Source: Granulosicoccus sp036478565 (GTDB lineage: Bacteria; Pseudomonadota; Gammaproteobacteria; Granulosicoccales; Granulosicoccaceae). From it: 64,000 nucleotides of DNA. The position numbers and the translations under genes are program-made. Location of the stretch: the NCBI GenBank assembly GCA_965224525.1, contig OZ245050.1:4216001-4280000 (forward strand). Reading direction: 5' to 3'. Within the stretch, counting starts at the first letter, position 1, and each line of letters opens with the position of its first letter. The notes under the pieces were generated by a model that was not told the DNA's origin, did no database searches, and saw only the letters and a program-made list of their open reading frames with translations. Shown here piece by piece: positions 9,226 to 18,142 of this stretch.

Positions 9226-9729
9226 ATGTCGACCTGCCCCTGCGGCACCGGAAAAGCATTGCCGGAATGCTGTGCACCCTATATCGACGGCACAGACAAG
9301 CCCGAAGCAGCCGAGTCACTGATGCGCGCACGCTATACCGCCCATACGCTCGGCAATATGGCGTATATTCTTTCCACACACCATCCGGCGACCCGTACCG
9401 ACATAGATGAGGCGGCGACGGCCCGCTGGGCCCGCGACTCAGAGTGGCTTGGCCTTGAAATCATCAGCGTTGAAGGTGGCGGCAAGGACGATGACAAAGC
9501 CCGCATCGAATTCATGGCTCGTTATCGAGACGGCGGTCGGCGTCGCCACACGCATCACGAGCGCGGTCTTTTTGAGCGATATCACAGCCAGTGGTACTTT
9601 CGGGATGCGGAAGTACCGGACGTTAACCAGTTCCGCCGCGAAGCACCCAAACAGGGACGCAATGATCCCTGCGCGTGTGGCAGCGGAAAAAAATACAAGA
9701 AATGTTGCGCCATGACTGCTCAGGTTTGA
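9226..9729 (+). CDS. ychJ: YchJ family SEC-C motif protein
   Basis: A 167-residue member of the YchJ/UPF0225 family. It has an N-terminal SEC-C-like zinc motif (CPCGTGKALPECCAPYI), a central NTF2-like domain (YTAHTLGNMAYILSTHHP ... FMARYRDGG) and a second C-terminal SEC-C motif (NDPCACGSGKKYKKCC) like that at the end of SecA. Both clusters keep their cysteines. Such zinc motifs usually mediate protein or ribosome contacts; the precise role of YchJ is unknown. AGGA precedes the ATG. It stands alone between the DUF3301 gene and fadD and shows no sign of truncation. Confidence 0.9.
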   Translation: MSTCPCGTGKALPECCAPYIDGTDKPEAAESLMRARYTAHTLGNMAYILSTHHPATRTDIDEAATARWARDSEWLGLEIISVEGGGKDDDKARIEFMARYRDGGRRRHTHHERGLFERYHSQWYFRDAEVPDVNQFRREAPKQGRNDPCACGSGKKYKKCCAMTAQV

Positions 9730-9787
9730 GTCAAATTTCGCCTGACAGCCACATGGCCTGACAACAACGGCACAACGGAGGAATATG

Positions 9788-11455
9788 ATGACTAACAACA
9801 AACCCTGGATTGCATCCTACCCACCCGGCATTCCCGCCGAGATTGACGTCAATACCTACGCCTCCGTGGTCGAACTTTTTAATGAGTCGACCAGCCGCTT
9901 TGCCGAAAGACCCGCCTTTAGCAATCTGGGCAAAACTATCAGCTACGCCGAACTGGATGCACAAAGTCAGGCGTTTGCCGCCTGGTGCCATCAGGCTGGT
10001 CTGGAAAAGGGTGATCGTATTGCGATCATGATGCCCAACCTGCTGCAATACCCCGTCGCTGTATTTGGTGCACTGCGTGCGGGACTTGTTGTGGTGAATA
10101 CCAACCCGCTCTATACCGAGCGCGAACTGGAACACCAGCTAACTGATTCCGGTGCCAAAGCCATCGTTGTGGTTGAAGCCTTCGCACACACGCTGGCGGA
10201 AGTCATCGCTAAAACTGACGTCGAAATAGTTATCACAACCCGCTTTGGCGACATGCTGGGTTTCCCCAAATCGTTGCTGGTCAACTTTGTATTGAAATAT
10301 GTCAAGAAGATGGTGCCGCCATTCAACCTGCCAGGCTCACACACATTCAAGAACGTATTGGCGCAAGGTGCAGCACTGCCCGCACCCAAAGTTGAACTTG
10401 GCCATGATGATATTGCCTTTCTGCAGTACACCGGCGGCACAACCGGTGTTGCCAAGGGCGCTATGCTGACGCATCGCAACATGGTTGCCAATATCGTGCA
10501 GGCCTGGACCTGGATTTCAGCCATAGAACTGGAAGAAGGACAGGAAACCATTATTACTGCGTTGCCGCTTTATCACATCTTTGCGTTGACTGCGAACTGC
10601 CTGACCTTTATGAAGCTGGGCGCAATGAATGTACTTATCACCAATCCACGCGATATGCCTGGCTTTGTCAAAGAGCTGAGCAAGGTACGCTTCACAGCCT
10701 TTACCGGCGTCAACACCTTGTTCAATGGACTGATGAATACAGAAGGCTTCAAGGATCTTGACTTCTCCGGACTGAAACTGACGCTTGGTGGTGGTATGGC
10801 CGTGCAGAAAGTGGTTGCGGATCGCTGGCAGGAAATTACCGGCAATACATTAATTGAAGCCTATGGCCTGACGGAGACCAGTCCGGCAGCCTGCATGAAC
10901 CCGATGACATTGACAGCCTACAACGACTCTATTGGATTGCCTATTTCATCCACCGAAGGTTCTATTCGCGACCTGGACAACAAGGTAGTACCCCTGGGCG
11001 AAACCGGCGAGCTGTGCATTCGCGGACCGCAGGTTATGAAAGGTTATTGGCAACGCCCCGATGCAACCGCCGACACCATCGACAGCGAAGGCTGGTTGCA
11101 CACCGGCGATATTGCTATCATGAATGAAAAAGGCTATTTCAAGATTGTCGATCGCCTGAAAGACATGATTCTGGTATCCGGGTTCAATGTATACCCGAAC
11201 GAGGTGGAAGGTGTTATTGCCGCCATGCCGGGTGTGCTGGAAGTTGGTGCTATCGGCGTGCCGGATGAACATTCCGGTGAAATCGTCAAAGTCGTGATCG
11301 TCAAAAAAGACCCGTCACTGACTAAAGAGCAAGTTCTGGCACACTGCAAGGAAGACCTGACTGGTTACAAGCGGCCAAAAATCGTGCAGTTTGTCGACGA
11401 ACTGCCAAAGACCAATGTTGGCAAGATACTTCGTCGGGAGTTACGGGAGTTGTAA
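9788..11455 (+). CDS. fadD: Long-chain fatty-acid-CoA ligase
   Basis: AMP-forming synthetase that activates long-chain fatty acids to acyl-CoA for beta-oxidation or lipid synthesis. The 555-residue protein shows the adenylate-forming signature YTGGTTGVAKGAMLTHRN (about residues 210-230), EAYGLTETSP in the central core, the hinge region GWLHTGDIA ... DRLKDMILVSGFNVYPNEVE, and a C-terminal lysine region (LPKTNVGKILRRELREL). GGAGG at 9777-9781 is six bases from the ATG at 9788 but only three from the ATG at 9785, so 9788 is chosen. It is downstream of ychJ and faces a convergent glyoxalase-fold gene. No other beta-oxidation gene is nearby. Confidence 0.93.
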   Translation: MTNNKPWIASYPPGIPAEIDVNTYASVVELFNESTSRFAERPAFSNLGKTISYAELDAQSQAFAAWCHQAGLEKGDRIAIMMPNLLQYPVAVFGALRAGLVVVNTNPLYTERELEHQLTDSGAKAIVVVEAFAHTLAEVIAKTDVEIVITTRFGDMLGFPKSLLVNFVLKYVKKMVPPFNLPGSHTFKNVLAQGAALPAPKVELGHDDIAFLQYTGGTTGVAKGAMLTHRNMVANIVQAWTWISAIELEEGQETIITALPLYHIFALTANCLTFMKLGAMNVLITNPRDMPGFVKELSKVRFTAFTGVNTLFNGLMNTEGFKDLDFSGLKLTLGGGMAVQKVVADRWQEITGNTLIEAYGLTETSPAACMNPMTLTAYNDSIGLPISSTEGSIRDLDNKVVPLGETGELCIRGPQVMKGYWQRPDATADTIDSEGWLHTGDIAIMNEKGYFKIVDRLKDMILVSGFNVYPNEVEGVIAAMPGVLEVGAIGVPDEHSGEIVKVVIVKKDPSLTKEQVLAHCKEDLTGYKRPKIVQFVDELPKTNVGKILRRELREL

Positions 11456-11486
11456 TACTGGTGTTGGTTTTGCGGTTTTTACTATT

Positions 11487-11858
11487 TCATTCGTTGATGA
11501 CACAAAACCCGTTGCCAAAAGGGTCTGCACAGTAAGCAATAGAACCCCAGTCGCCACTATCGCCTCCTTCGTGCAGCCCTCCTAATGCCAGTATTTTTGA
11601 TACAAGTTCATCGACATTGTCACAGATAAAATCCAGGTGAACAGGTGTCCAATGACGCTCATAGTCACGGACAGCATCACTTGACCTCAGAGGCTTTGTT
11701 CCTGGTTCTTTTTCCAGCAGGTATAAGTCGGAGTTTTCTACAGAAAGGACGACCATATTTGCGCCCTGGTCTCGAACTTTCTTGCAGCCAAGTGCTTCAA
11801 CATAAAAGGTCTCAGCCTTCTTCAAGTCTGAAACATCAATACTCACTGAAACTTTCAT
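11487..11858 (-). CDS. VOC/glyoxalase-fold family protein
   Basis: A 123-residue vicinal-oxygen-chelate protein. It has the repeated beta-alpha-beta-beta-beta layout: SIDVSDLKKAETFYVEALGCKKV, HWTPVHLDFICDNVDELVSKILALGG, and the family ending SIAYCADPFGNGFCVINE (DPFGN is typical). Members include glyoxalases, dioxygenases and antibiotic-binding proteins; substrate cannot be told. The ATG at 11858 gives MKVSVSIDVSDL, the usual VOC start. It is convergent with fadD, with 31 bases between stops, and is somewhat AT-richer than its neighbours, which could reflect recent gain. Confidence 0.85.
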   Translation of the reverse strand: MKVSVSIDVSDLKKAETFYVEALGCKKVRDQGANMVVLSVENSDLYLLEKEPGTKPLRSSDAVRDYERHWTPVHLDFICDNVDELVSKILALGGLHEGGDSGDWGSIAYCADPFGNGFCVINE

Positions 11859-12226
11859 CGTAATAGCCCCATATACATGTTGTACGAGTAAATCAACGAT
11901 TCGTAACAATACAGGCTATATATACAGTATATTATTTTCGATGTCTAGTGGCCTCACTAAACCAGGGTTGCTGTGATATTTCGCATTTGACCCTGTGAAA
12001 AGTTCTGAAAGAGACAGAGAACAGGCATGCCCCTCCCCAACAATCCACTGGAGCAATAAATAGCGCGCATACGCTTCCTGACCAGGACCGAATTCAACTT
12101 CACAGGAAATCAGTCCTTGTTCTGAACAATATACCTTCGCCCTTATGCGAAGCAGGCTCTAGTCGCCACCAATGGATAGGCTGTTCGTCAGCCCGCCCCG
12201 AGGCATAGTTTTTGCGAACACGGGGG
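11859..12226. other. Intergenic region with no recognised gene
   Basis: About 370 bases between the VOC gene and the first lipoprotein gene. The part near 11900-11945 is AT-rich and could hold the VOC promoter on the minus strand. A small inverted repeat (CTTCGC and GCGAAG, about 12136-12153) lies in the likely leader of the lipoprotein gene. No RNA gene, repeat family or convincing open frame was recognised. Confidence 0.5.
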
Positions 12227-12826
12227 ATGAAATTATCTTCCTTGCGCCTCATAAAAGGCCTGGTTGTCAGTTGCAGCTGCGCATCGTTACTCTCCGGTTG
12301 TGCCAGTGTTGTTGGCTGGAATACCTACGATGTGCAAATCAACAGCACGCCACCTGCCACTGAATTCGTCATTCGGAACGCCGCTGGCGAGGCCATCGCA
12401 GAAGGCGTGACTCCGACATTGATCAACCTCATGACATCCGCCGGTTTTTTCAAACCTGCCGTATATTCGATCACGTCGATTGACACAAACAACAAACCGC
12501 AAAAGTATGTTTTGCGGCCACAGGTCAACCCAGCCTACTACGCCAACTTCCTGTTCGGCATAGTCGGATTACCAGGCGCTATGCTGATCGATCCGATGAC
12601 GGGAGCCATGTACAAATTACCGACTACTGCCGACATTTCACAACCTGCTGAATCGACCCCGACCGGTTCGATTGTCGCAGAAACAGACCTTGACGAACTC
12701 GATGCAGTTGATCAGTGGGACAAGCCAACAACATTGGATACGATAGAAAAAGTTGACGCCGCGATAGAACGAAACATCTACGGCCCAATTAATACCCGTA
12801 AGCCCGAGGCTGGAGCCGAGCCATGA
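12227..12826 (+). CDS. Lipoprotein with a PEGA-like domain
   Basis: An outer-envelope lipoprotein of about 199 residues. The signal peptide ends in the lipobox LLSGC, followed by ASVVGWNTYDVQINSTPPATEFVIRN and GEAIAEGVTPTLINL, which resembles a PEGA repeat (surface-layer or envelope beta fold). A hydrophobic glycine-rich patch (YANFLFGIVGLPGAMLIDP) follows, then an acidic tail. The ATG at 12227 has a G-rich run directly against it with no spacer; an alternative TTG at 12212 has GAGG eight bases upstream and would add five residues. Its stop overlaps the next start as ATGA, so the two genes are translationally coupled. Function unknown. Confidence 0.75.
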   Translation: MKLSSLRLIKGLVVSCSCASLLSGCASVVGWNTYDVQINSTPPATEFVIRNAAGEAIAEGVTPTLINLMTSAGFFKPAVYSITSIDTNNKPQKYVLRPQVNPAYYANFLFGIVGLPGAMLIDPMTGAMYKLPTTADISQPAESTPTGSIVAETDLDELDAVDQWDKPTTLDTIEKVDAAIERNIYGPINTRKPEAGAEP

Positions 12827-13476
12827 GCAAGCACCCACGCATCAGGACGCAGACAATATTTGTAGTACTCGTGCTGGCCTTGTTCTCCAGTGCCTGCTCT
12901 CTGGCCCCGCTTAGTCCCCGGGATGCAGCCAGCTCAGTTGGACAAGGTGTTGTAAAAATCGATACCAACTACCTTCCTGCAACAGCACTCAACACAAGCT
13001 ATGGGCTGAGCGACAATCTTGATGTAGGGGTCGATATCGAGAACGTCACTTTACTAACCACATGGACCCGCTATAGCTTTCTGAATAACCGGGAAACCGG
13101 TGTATCGCTGGCGGCAACTGGCGGCGTATTCACCTCGAATAATAGACACCACTCAAACGGAACGTATATTGGTGCACTGGCAAGCTACCGAAACAACAAG
13201 CGCGTGGAATGGACCGCCGGTTATCGTTACAATCGGGTTTCATACGAACCAGACAACTACGACAACGACTATGGCTGGCTTACCGTCAATCATGTCCACA
13301 ACCGTGAGGACCTCTCTGCCACGGGGCAGCTCAGCGCTTCCGCAGCCATTCGTCTGAAGCCACACCTGCAATTGACCGTCGGCGCAATTTGCCAGTATCA
13401 CTACAATAACCGGAGTCCGAGGATCGATTCTGACGTGTGTTTTCCGTTGCTGGGCTTGTCATTTTTTTCCAACTGA
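12823..13476 (+). CDS. Lipoprotein with beta-barrel-like body, function unknown
   Basis: A 217-residue protein. The signal peptide ends in SSAC with the lipobox cysteine near residue 25. The mature part has alternating short amphipathic strands: SYGLSDNLDVGVDIE, WTAGYRYNRVSY and a final FPLLGLSFFSN ending in an aromatic-rich strand. This pattern resembles an outer-membrane barrel or porin-like domain, but no named family was recognised. It overlaps the preceding PEGA-like lipoprotein gene by four bases and likely works with it at the outer membrane. The following 190 bases to sseA contain no gene. Confidence 0.7.
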   Translation: MSKHPRIRTQTIFVVLVLALFSSACSLAPLSPRDAASSVGQGVVKIDTNYLPATALNTSYGLSDNLDVGVDIENVTLLTTWTRYSFLNNRETGVSLAATGGVFTSNNRHHSNGTYIGALASYRNNKRVEWTAGYRYNRVSYEPDNYDNDYGWLTVNHVHNREDLSATGQLSASAAIRLKPHLQLTVGAICQYHYNNRSPRIDSDVCFPLLGLSFFSN

Positions 13477-13668
13477 CAAACCTGTGTCTGAAGAATGTAC
13501 AACACACGCCTTTCAGCACAGTAAACAACATCGACTATCCAGAAGCCCTCGCTTTGCGTAACAGTTGTTGACCCGAAGGATGATACCTGTACCCTCTCAA
13601 CTAGCCGTTATTGTTAAATCTGTATTACCGGGATTTGTCGTACTGTTACATTCTCACGAGCTGCTAAC

Positions 13669-14583
13669 ATGTTCAAAACCCTGATTGACTGCAAAACCCT
13701 GAGCGACAATCTGGCAAACCCGGACTGGGCAATTATCGATACACGCTTCTCGCTGGGCGATACCAGCAAAGGTGAACGTGACTATCACTTGTCGCGGATA
13801 CCCGGCGCTCTGTACGCACATCTCGATCGGGATTTATCCGGGGCCATGGAGGTCGGCGTTACCGGGCGCCACCCGCTGCCTGAGCGCAACATTCTGACAC
13901 AAACATTTTCATCCTGGGGCATCTCACCAGAGACTCAGGTTGTCGCGTACGACGATAATATCGGCGCTGTTGCCGCTCGGCTGTGGTGGCTGGCTCGCTG
14001 GCTGGGGCACGAACGCATTGCCGTGCTTGATGGTGGATTTTCTGCCTGGAACGAATCCGGCCACAAGCTGGCCACAACATCGGCGTCAACCTGCAATCAA
14101 CCAACAACTGCGGCAACAGACGAAACGGAGCTGCTCCAATCAAAACCGTTGCTGAAAAATAAACCGGAACCTTATCCGGGAAAATCTGCATTGGTAGAAC
14201 TGATCAACAGCGATGAAGCTGCCAGTGGCAACTGGTTATTGGTCGATGCACGCGAAGCTGAACGCTATGCAGGCGTACATGAACCAATTGATTCGGTTGC
14301 CGGTCACATACCCGGCGCTGTCAATCGGGCGTTTGCAGAAAATATCGGCTCAGACAAACGATTTCTTGCACCAGCCATTCTACGCGAGAGGTTTACTGCC
14401 GTTGAACAACAGGCCGGTGACAGACCACTCGCACACTACTGCGGTTCGGGCGTCACCGCAGCGCACAACATCCTTGCCATGGTGCATGCCGGACTGACCC
14501 CCGGCGCGCTGTATGCCGGATCGTTCAGCGAATGGATTACGAAGGATGGCGAACAATTTTCAGTGGCGCGTCTGGGCGACTGA
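13669..14583 (+). CDS. sseA: Thiosulfate/3-mercaptopyruvate sulfurtransferase
   Basis: A two-domain rhodanese of 304 residues that moves sulfane sulfur from thiosulfate or 3-mercaptopyruvate to an acceptor. The inactive N-terminal domain has VVAYDDNIGAVAARLWWLARWLGHE and VLDGGFSAW; the catalytic C-terminal domain has LLVDAREAERYAGVHEPIDSVAGHIPGA and the active loop HYCGSGVTA with the persulfide cysteine. CGSGVTA is the loop type usually linked with mercaptopyruvate rather than CRKGVT thiosulfate enzymes, so mercaptopyruvate is the better guess. Its last 47 bases overlap the convergent NUDIX gene. Confidence 0.9.
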   Translation: MFKTLIDCKTLSDNLANPDWAIIDTRFSLGDTSKGERDYHLSRIPGALYAHLDRDLSGAMEVGVTGRHPLPERNILTQTFSSWGISPETQVVAYDDNIGAVAARLWWLARWLGHERIAVLDGGFSAWNESGHKLATTSASTCNQPTTAATDETELLQSKPLLKNKPEPYPGKSALVELINSDEAASGNWLLVDAREAERYAGVHEPIDSVAGHIPGAVNRAFAENIGSDKRFLAPAILRERFTAVEQQAGDRPLAHYCGSGVTAAHNILAMVHAGLTPGALYAGSFSEWITKDGEQFSVARLGD

Positions 14584-15151
14584 AAATATCGGCGAAATAA
14601 ACTCGTCGACCACGTTGCTCCCGCATTTCGTAGTAACGAGTCAGTGTTTCGGTCACGACCGGAAAAGCCAATTCGCTCCAGGGTATTTCGCTTTCATTGT
14701 AGAGATTCACGTCCAGCGTTTCTTCATTGGCTTTTGCAAATCCATCGCGCAAGGTGCCATGAAACATTAGATACACCTGGCTGATATCCGGCAGGTTGTA
14801 CACCGCAAATAAACGCAGATCATCACAGCTTGCAGTTGCTTCCTCATAGGCTTCGCGCGCTGCTCCCTCTATCGTGCTTTCACGGTTCTCCATAAAACCT
14901 GCTGGCAATGTCCACAAGCCATAGCGCGGTTCAATGGCCCGCTTGCAGAGCAATACTTTTCCTTGCCATTCCAACAGGCAACCGACGACATTTTTCGGGT
15001 TGACGTAGTGAATATAGCCACAGGCAGTACAGACGCGGCGGGACCGATTATCACCCTCCGGCACTTCATCGCCTGTCGCACTACCACATATTTCACAGAA
15101 CGCAGCGTGCGGGCGTGGCCTCACGTTATTGATATCAGTTGGCTCAGGCAT
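14537..15151 (-). CDS. NUDIX hydrolase with N-terminal zinc ribbon
   Basis: A 204-residue hydrolase. The N-terminus carries a zinc ribbon (FCEICG and VCTACGYIHYVNPKN) and the rest is a NUDIX domain with LPAGFMENRESTIEGAAREAYEEATA, which fits GX5EX7REUXEEXGU apart from Ala in place of the last Gly. The layout resembles NudC-like or ADP-ribose/NADH pyrophosphatases with the ribbon placed first; substrate unknown. The ATG at 15151 overlaps the stop of the thioesterase gene by eight bases, so both are one operon. Its end runs 47 bases into sseA on the other strand. Confidence 0.87.
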   Translation of the reverse strand: MPEPTDINNVRPRPHAAFCEICGSATGDEVPEGDNRSRRVCTACGYIHYVNPKNVVGCLLEWQGKVLLCKRAIEPRYGLWTLPAGFMENRESTIEGAAREAYEEATASCDDLRLFAVYNLPDISQVYLMFHGTLRDGFAKANEETLDVNLYNESEIPWSELAFPVVTETLTRYYEMREQRGRRVYFADIFSRPDAPLKIVRHPS

Positions 15152-15572
15152 ATTGAGTATCACTGACCAATGCGCGAACCTTGTCTGGCAATGGTACAGA
15201 TTTGCCTGCCGATTGATCGACCCAAACAACACGCGCACTGCCACGTGAATACAGGACGCCGTCAGCCGTTATCGTATAGGTACTGACAAATGAACTGCGC
15301 CCAGGTGAATGGCCTGCCATGTGTAGGTGTATCTGCTGGGGATATACCAGCGGCTTAAGGTACTCGGCATGATTGTCCACAATAACCATACCGCTGGCTG
15401 ATTTCTCCAGGCTGCCAAATTCAAGGGATTCATACCATTCGATGCGAACCTGCTCGAAGTAGCGGAAGTACATGATGTTGTTGATATGACCCAGTGCATC
15501 CATATCGCCCCAACGCAAGGAAAATTCACTATGGAAGAGCGCGTTGCCGGGCAGAGTTTCTGGTTGAGACAT
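15144..15572 (-). CDS. Acyl-CoA thioesterase, 4HBT hot-dog fold
   Basis: A single hot-dog-domain protein of 142 residues. The stretch FSLRWGDMDALGHINNIMYFRYFEQVRIEWY has the active Asp and the following HINN helix of 4-hydroxybenzoyl-CoA thioesterase-like enzymes, and the rest (HAEYLKPLVYPQQIHLHM ... GSARVVWVDQSAGKSVPLP) follows the fold. It likely hydrolyses short or aromatic acyl-CoA in the cytoplasm. The ATG at 15572 is used; a TTG at 15581 is possible. It overlaps the downstream NUDIX gene by eight bases. Confidence 0.88.
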   Translation of the reverse strand: MSQPETLPGNALFHSEFSLRWGDMDALGHINNIMYFRYFEQVRIEWYESLEFGSLEKSASGMVIVDNHAEYLKPLVYPQQIHLHMAGHSPGRSSFVSTYTITADGVLYSRGSARVVWVDQSAGKSVPLPDKVRALVSDTQYA

Positions 15573-15644
15573 TTGAATCAAATCAGGTTAGCAGGACAGC
15601 CCAAGTATGCCATGGACCGGGCTTATGAGCGGGTTAAGCGAGAG

Positions 15645-17531
15645 TCAGCGTCGTTCACCACGCAACGACTCCACACGCGCACGCAAACTATCGGTCGTCA
15701 CTTCGGCTGCGGGTAATGGTGCGCCCACTACCAGACCAATTCGAGCAAACAGTCGACGGGGTAGTTTCAGGAAAGCTCGCCCGCCCTTGCGACTGAACAG
15801 ACTACCCCAGAGCCCCTGCAAAGCAATGGGTATGACAGGTACTGGTTGTGATTCAAGAACTCGCAGAATGCCCGGTCGAAAATCCTGCATCTCACCGTCT
15901 CGGGTAATTCCGCCTTCCGGAAATATGCATAACAGGTCTCCGCCTTCCAGCGCTTTTTGCATATCGATAAATGCCTGTTTGTACATTTCCACATCCTCTC
16001 TGGCACCGGCTATCGGGATAGCCTTCGCTGTTCGGAAAATGAAATTCAAAATCGGCATCTGAAATATTTTGTAGTACATGACAAAGCGCACCGGCCGGCG
16101 CACACAGCCACCCACAACCAGCGCATCAACGAAACTTACGTGGTTTACCGCCAGGATTGCAGGCCCTTTATCGGGTATATTCTCCAGACCCTGTTTACGC
16201 ACGCGGTAGAGCGTGTGAACCAGCATCCAGATAAGAAATCGCATGAGGAATTCCGGCACCAGCGTAAAGATATACGCCGCCACCAACGCATTCAGAACCG
16301 CTACCGCAAGAAATATCTGCGCGATGGATGCCCCAAACCGAAGCAGAATAAGGACCAGTAATGCGGAGGCCACCATAAACAGCGCGTTGATGATGTTGTT
16401 GCAGGCAATAGCACGAGACAAACGCTCCGGCACGCTGGTTTTCTGAATCAATGCGTACAAAGGCACGATATAAAAACCACCAAATAAACCGATCAACGCA
16501 ATATCCAGCAGAACACGCCCGGCACCTGTTGCCGAAGCAAACTCCAGCACACCAAGCGCTTCACCGAATGGAGTCGATGGCGTTGCAAACACAAGGTCTG
16601 CACCGAACAGGGTCAGACCGATGGCACCAAAGGGAACCAGACCTATCTCTACCTGCCCGTGCGAGAGTCGCTCACACAAGATGGAACCCAATGCAATTCC
16701 AATCGAAAAAACAGCCAGCAGCAACGTAAAGACGTCGACACTGCCGCCAAGCACTTCCCGCGCATACAACGGAAATTGTGCCAGATAGGTTGCACCCATA
16801 AACCAAAACCAGGAAATACCCAGAATCGACTGAAAGATCACCCGCTCACCAGCGGTTTCCCGCACCAGTTTGACTGTTTCAGTCACAGGGTTAAATCTGA
16901 GTTCGAGATGCGGATCGCTGGGTGTTGCCGCCGGTATGGATCGACTGAAAATCCACCCAACAACGGCTACCACCATCAGTACTGCAGCAATTGGCCAGTA
17001 GTTATCCGCCTCTGGTCGTGCAATCAGTTGAGTACCTGCGATAGTACCGAGCAGGATCGCCATAAAGGTGCCAAGCTCAACCAAACCGTTACCACCTACC
17101 AGCTCACTCTCCTCGAGGTGCTGCGGCAGGATGGCGTATTTGATTGGGCCGAAAAATGTGGATTGCAGGCCCATCAGAAACAGAATGCCTATCAGCATTG
17201 GCACACTCTGCTGGAAAAAGGCGATTGCACCCAGCGCCATGATGCCAATTTCGGCAAGTTTTATTCGCCGTATCAGCATTGATTTTTCGTACTTGTCGGC
17301 AAGCTGTCCGGCAAAGGCGGAAAACAGGAAAAACGGCAGAATGAAAAGACCGGCTGACAGGTTGATGATCAGCCCGTCGTTCAACGTGCTTGAGCGCGCA
17401 GCGGCAAATGCAACCAAAGCAATCAACGCGTTTTTATAGATGTTGTCGTTGAACGCACCCAGAACCTGCGTAATAAAGTACGGCAGGAAACGTTGTTGCT
17501 TCAGTAACTCAAACTGACTGTCTTGTTTCAT
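15645..17531 (-). CDS. MFS transporter (LplT-like) fused to a PlsC-type acyltransferase
   Basis: A 628-residue inner-membrane protein. Residues 1 to about 400 form a 12-segment major-facilitator domain resembling the lysophospholipid flippase LplT (FITQVLGAFNDNIYKNALIAL at the start). Residues about 430-628 form a glycerolipid acyltransferase with NHVSFVDAL (the NHX4D motif) and FPEGGITRDG. Together they could flip lyso-phospholipids inward and reacylate them. Compared with the Aas-plus-LplT layout, the acyl-ACP synthetase domain is absent. The ATG at 17531 gives MKQDSQFELLKQQRFLPYF. It is monocistronic, downstream of the cold-shock gene on the same strand. Confidence 0.88.
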   Translation of the reverse strand: MKQDSQFELLKQQRFLPYFITQVLGAFNDNIYKNALIALVAFAAARSSTLNDGLIINLSAGLFILPFFLFSAFAGQLADKYEKSMLIRRIKLAEIGIMALGAIAFFQQSVPMLIGILFLMGLQSTFFGPIKYAILPQHLEESELVGGNGLVELGTFMAILLGTIAGTQLIARPEADNYWPIAAVLMVVAVVGWIFSRSIPAATPSDPHLELRFNPVTETVKLVRETAGERVIFQSILGISWFWFMGATYLAQFPLYAREVLGGSVDVFTLLLAVFSIGIALGSILCERLSHGQVEIGLVPFGAIGLTLFGADLVFATPSTPFGEALGVLEFASATGAGRVLLDIALIGLFGGFYIVPLYALIQKTSVPERLSRAIACNNIINALFMVASALLVLILLRFGASIAQIFLAVAVLNALVAAYIFTLVPEFLMRFLIWMLVHTLYRVRKQGLENIPDKGPAILAVNHVSFVDALVVGGCVRRPVRFVMYYKIFQMPILNFIFRTAKAIPIAGAREDVEMYKQAFIDMQKALEGGDLLCIFPEGGITRDGEMQDFRPGILRVLESQPVPVIPIALQGLWGSLFSRKGGRAFLKLPRRLFARIGLVVGAPLPAAEVTTDSLRARVESLRGERR

Positions 17532-17605
17532 GGATAAACCGCTACTAACGGCTACCCAGAGATACGATTAATGCAACCGGCGCCGATTGACGCCAGTTTA
17601 CTGGA

Positions 17606-17641
17606 TGGCAGACCTGAAGCAATAGCAATCAGGTACTGCCA
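17606..17641. other. Imperfect inverted repeat, hairpin
   Basis: TGGCAGACCTGA (17606-17617) and TCAGGTACTGCCA (17629-17641) pair with one bulge around an 11-base loop. It lies just after the cold-shock gene on the minus strand. No run of T follows on either strand, so it is a poor intrinsic terminator; it may stabilise the mRNA 3' end. Confidence 0.45.
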
Positions 17642-17654
17642 GACAATATAGTGG

Positions 17655-17879
17655 TCATTCTGCAGTTAAAGCATCGGTAAAAACCTCCGAAGCCTGCCAA
17701 CCTTTCTCGCCTTGGGTGGCAATAAATTCAACCTTCTGACCTTCTGCCAGAGATCGATATCCCTCGCCTTCGATAACACGGTAGTGAACAAATACATCAT
17801 CACCTTCAGGACTGACAATAAACCCATAGCCCTTCGCATTATCAAACCATTTGACGGTCCCTTCTTTACGATCTGTCAT
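17655..17879 (-). CDS. Cold-shock domain protein, CspA family
   Basis: A single cold-shock (OB-fold) domain protein of 74 residues that binds single-stranded RNA/DNA. The RNP1-like motif KGYGFI and RNP2-like VFVHY are present, with GTVKWFDNAKGYGFI at the start. The usual F-V-H-F-S-A segment reads VFVHYRVIEGEGYRSL, a mild variation seen in CspD-like and environmental homologues. GGAG precedes the ATG at 17879. The 263 bases upstream could hold a long leader, but I cannot point to a specific promoter. Confidence 0.9.
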   Translation of the reverse strand: MTDRKEGTVKWFDNAKGYGFIVSPEGDDVFVHYRVIEGEGYRSLAEGQKVEFIATQGEKGWQASEVFTDALTAE

Positions 17880-18142
17880 ATTTGGCTCCTCACACTAGTT
17901 GCGCCATTCCCTGCTACATCGGGAGATTAGTTATGCGTTCAAACTAGCATGCAGAAGACGAAAACGAAGCTCGGAGGCAGTCTTTGTCATAGTTGTTCAC
18001 AATCTGGCCAGACTTGTTTACAAGACTCTGCTGTGAGCAATACGGTTTTCGTGTATGCGCATTACACGACTGGGATACCTTGTAACAGCCAGTATGCCGA
18101 GCCTGCTATCTGCCGAACTGGCAGCAGGCCTGGCGTACGACA

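Noticed and set aside
13477..13668. Intergenic region before sseA checked for tRNA or a clear promoter.
   Set aside because: A TTGACC sequence is present but no properly spaced -10 element was found, and no cloverleaf could be drawn.
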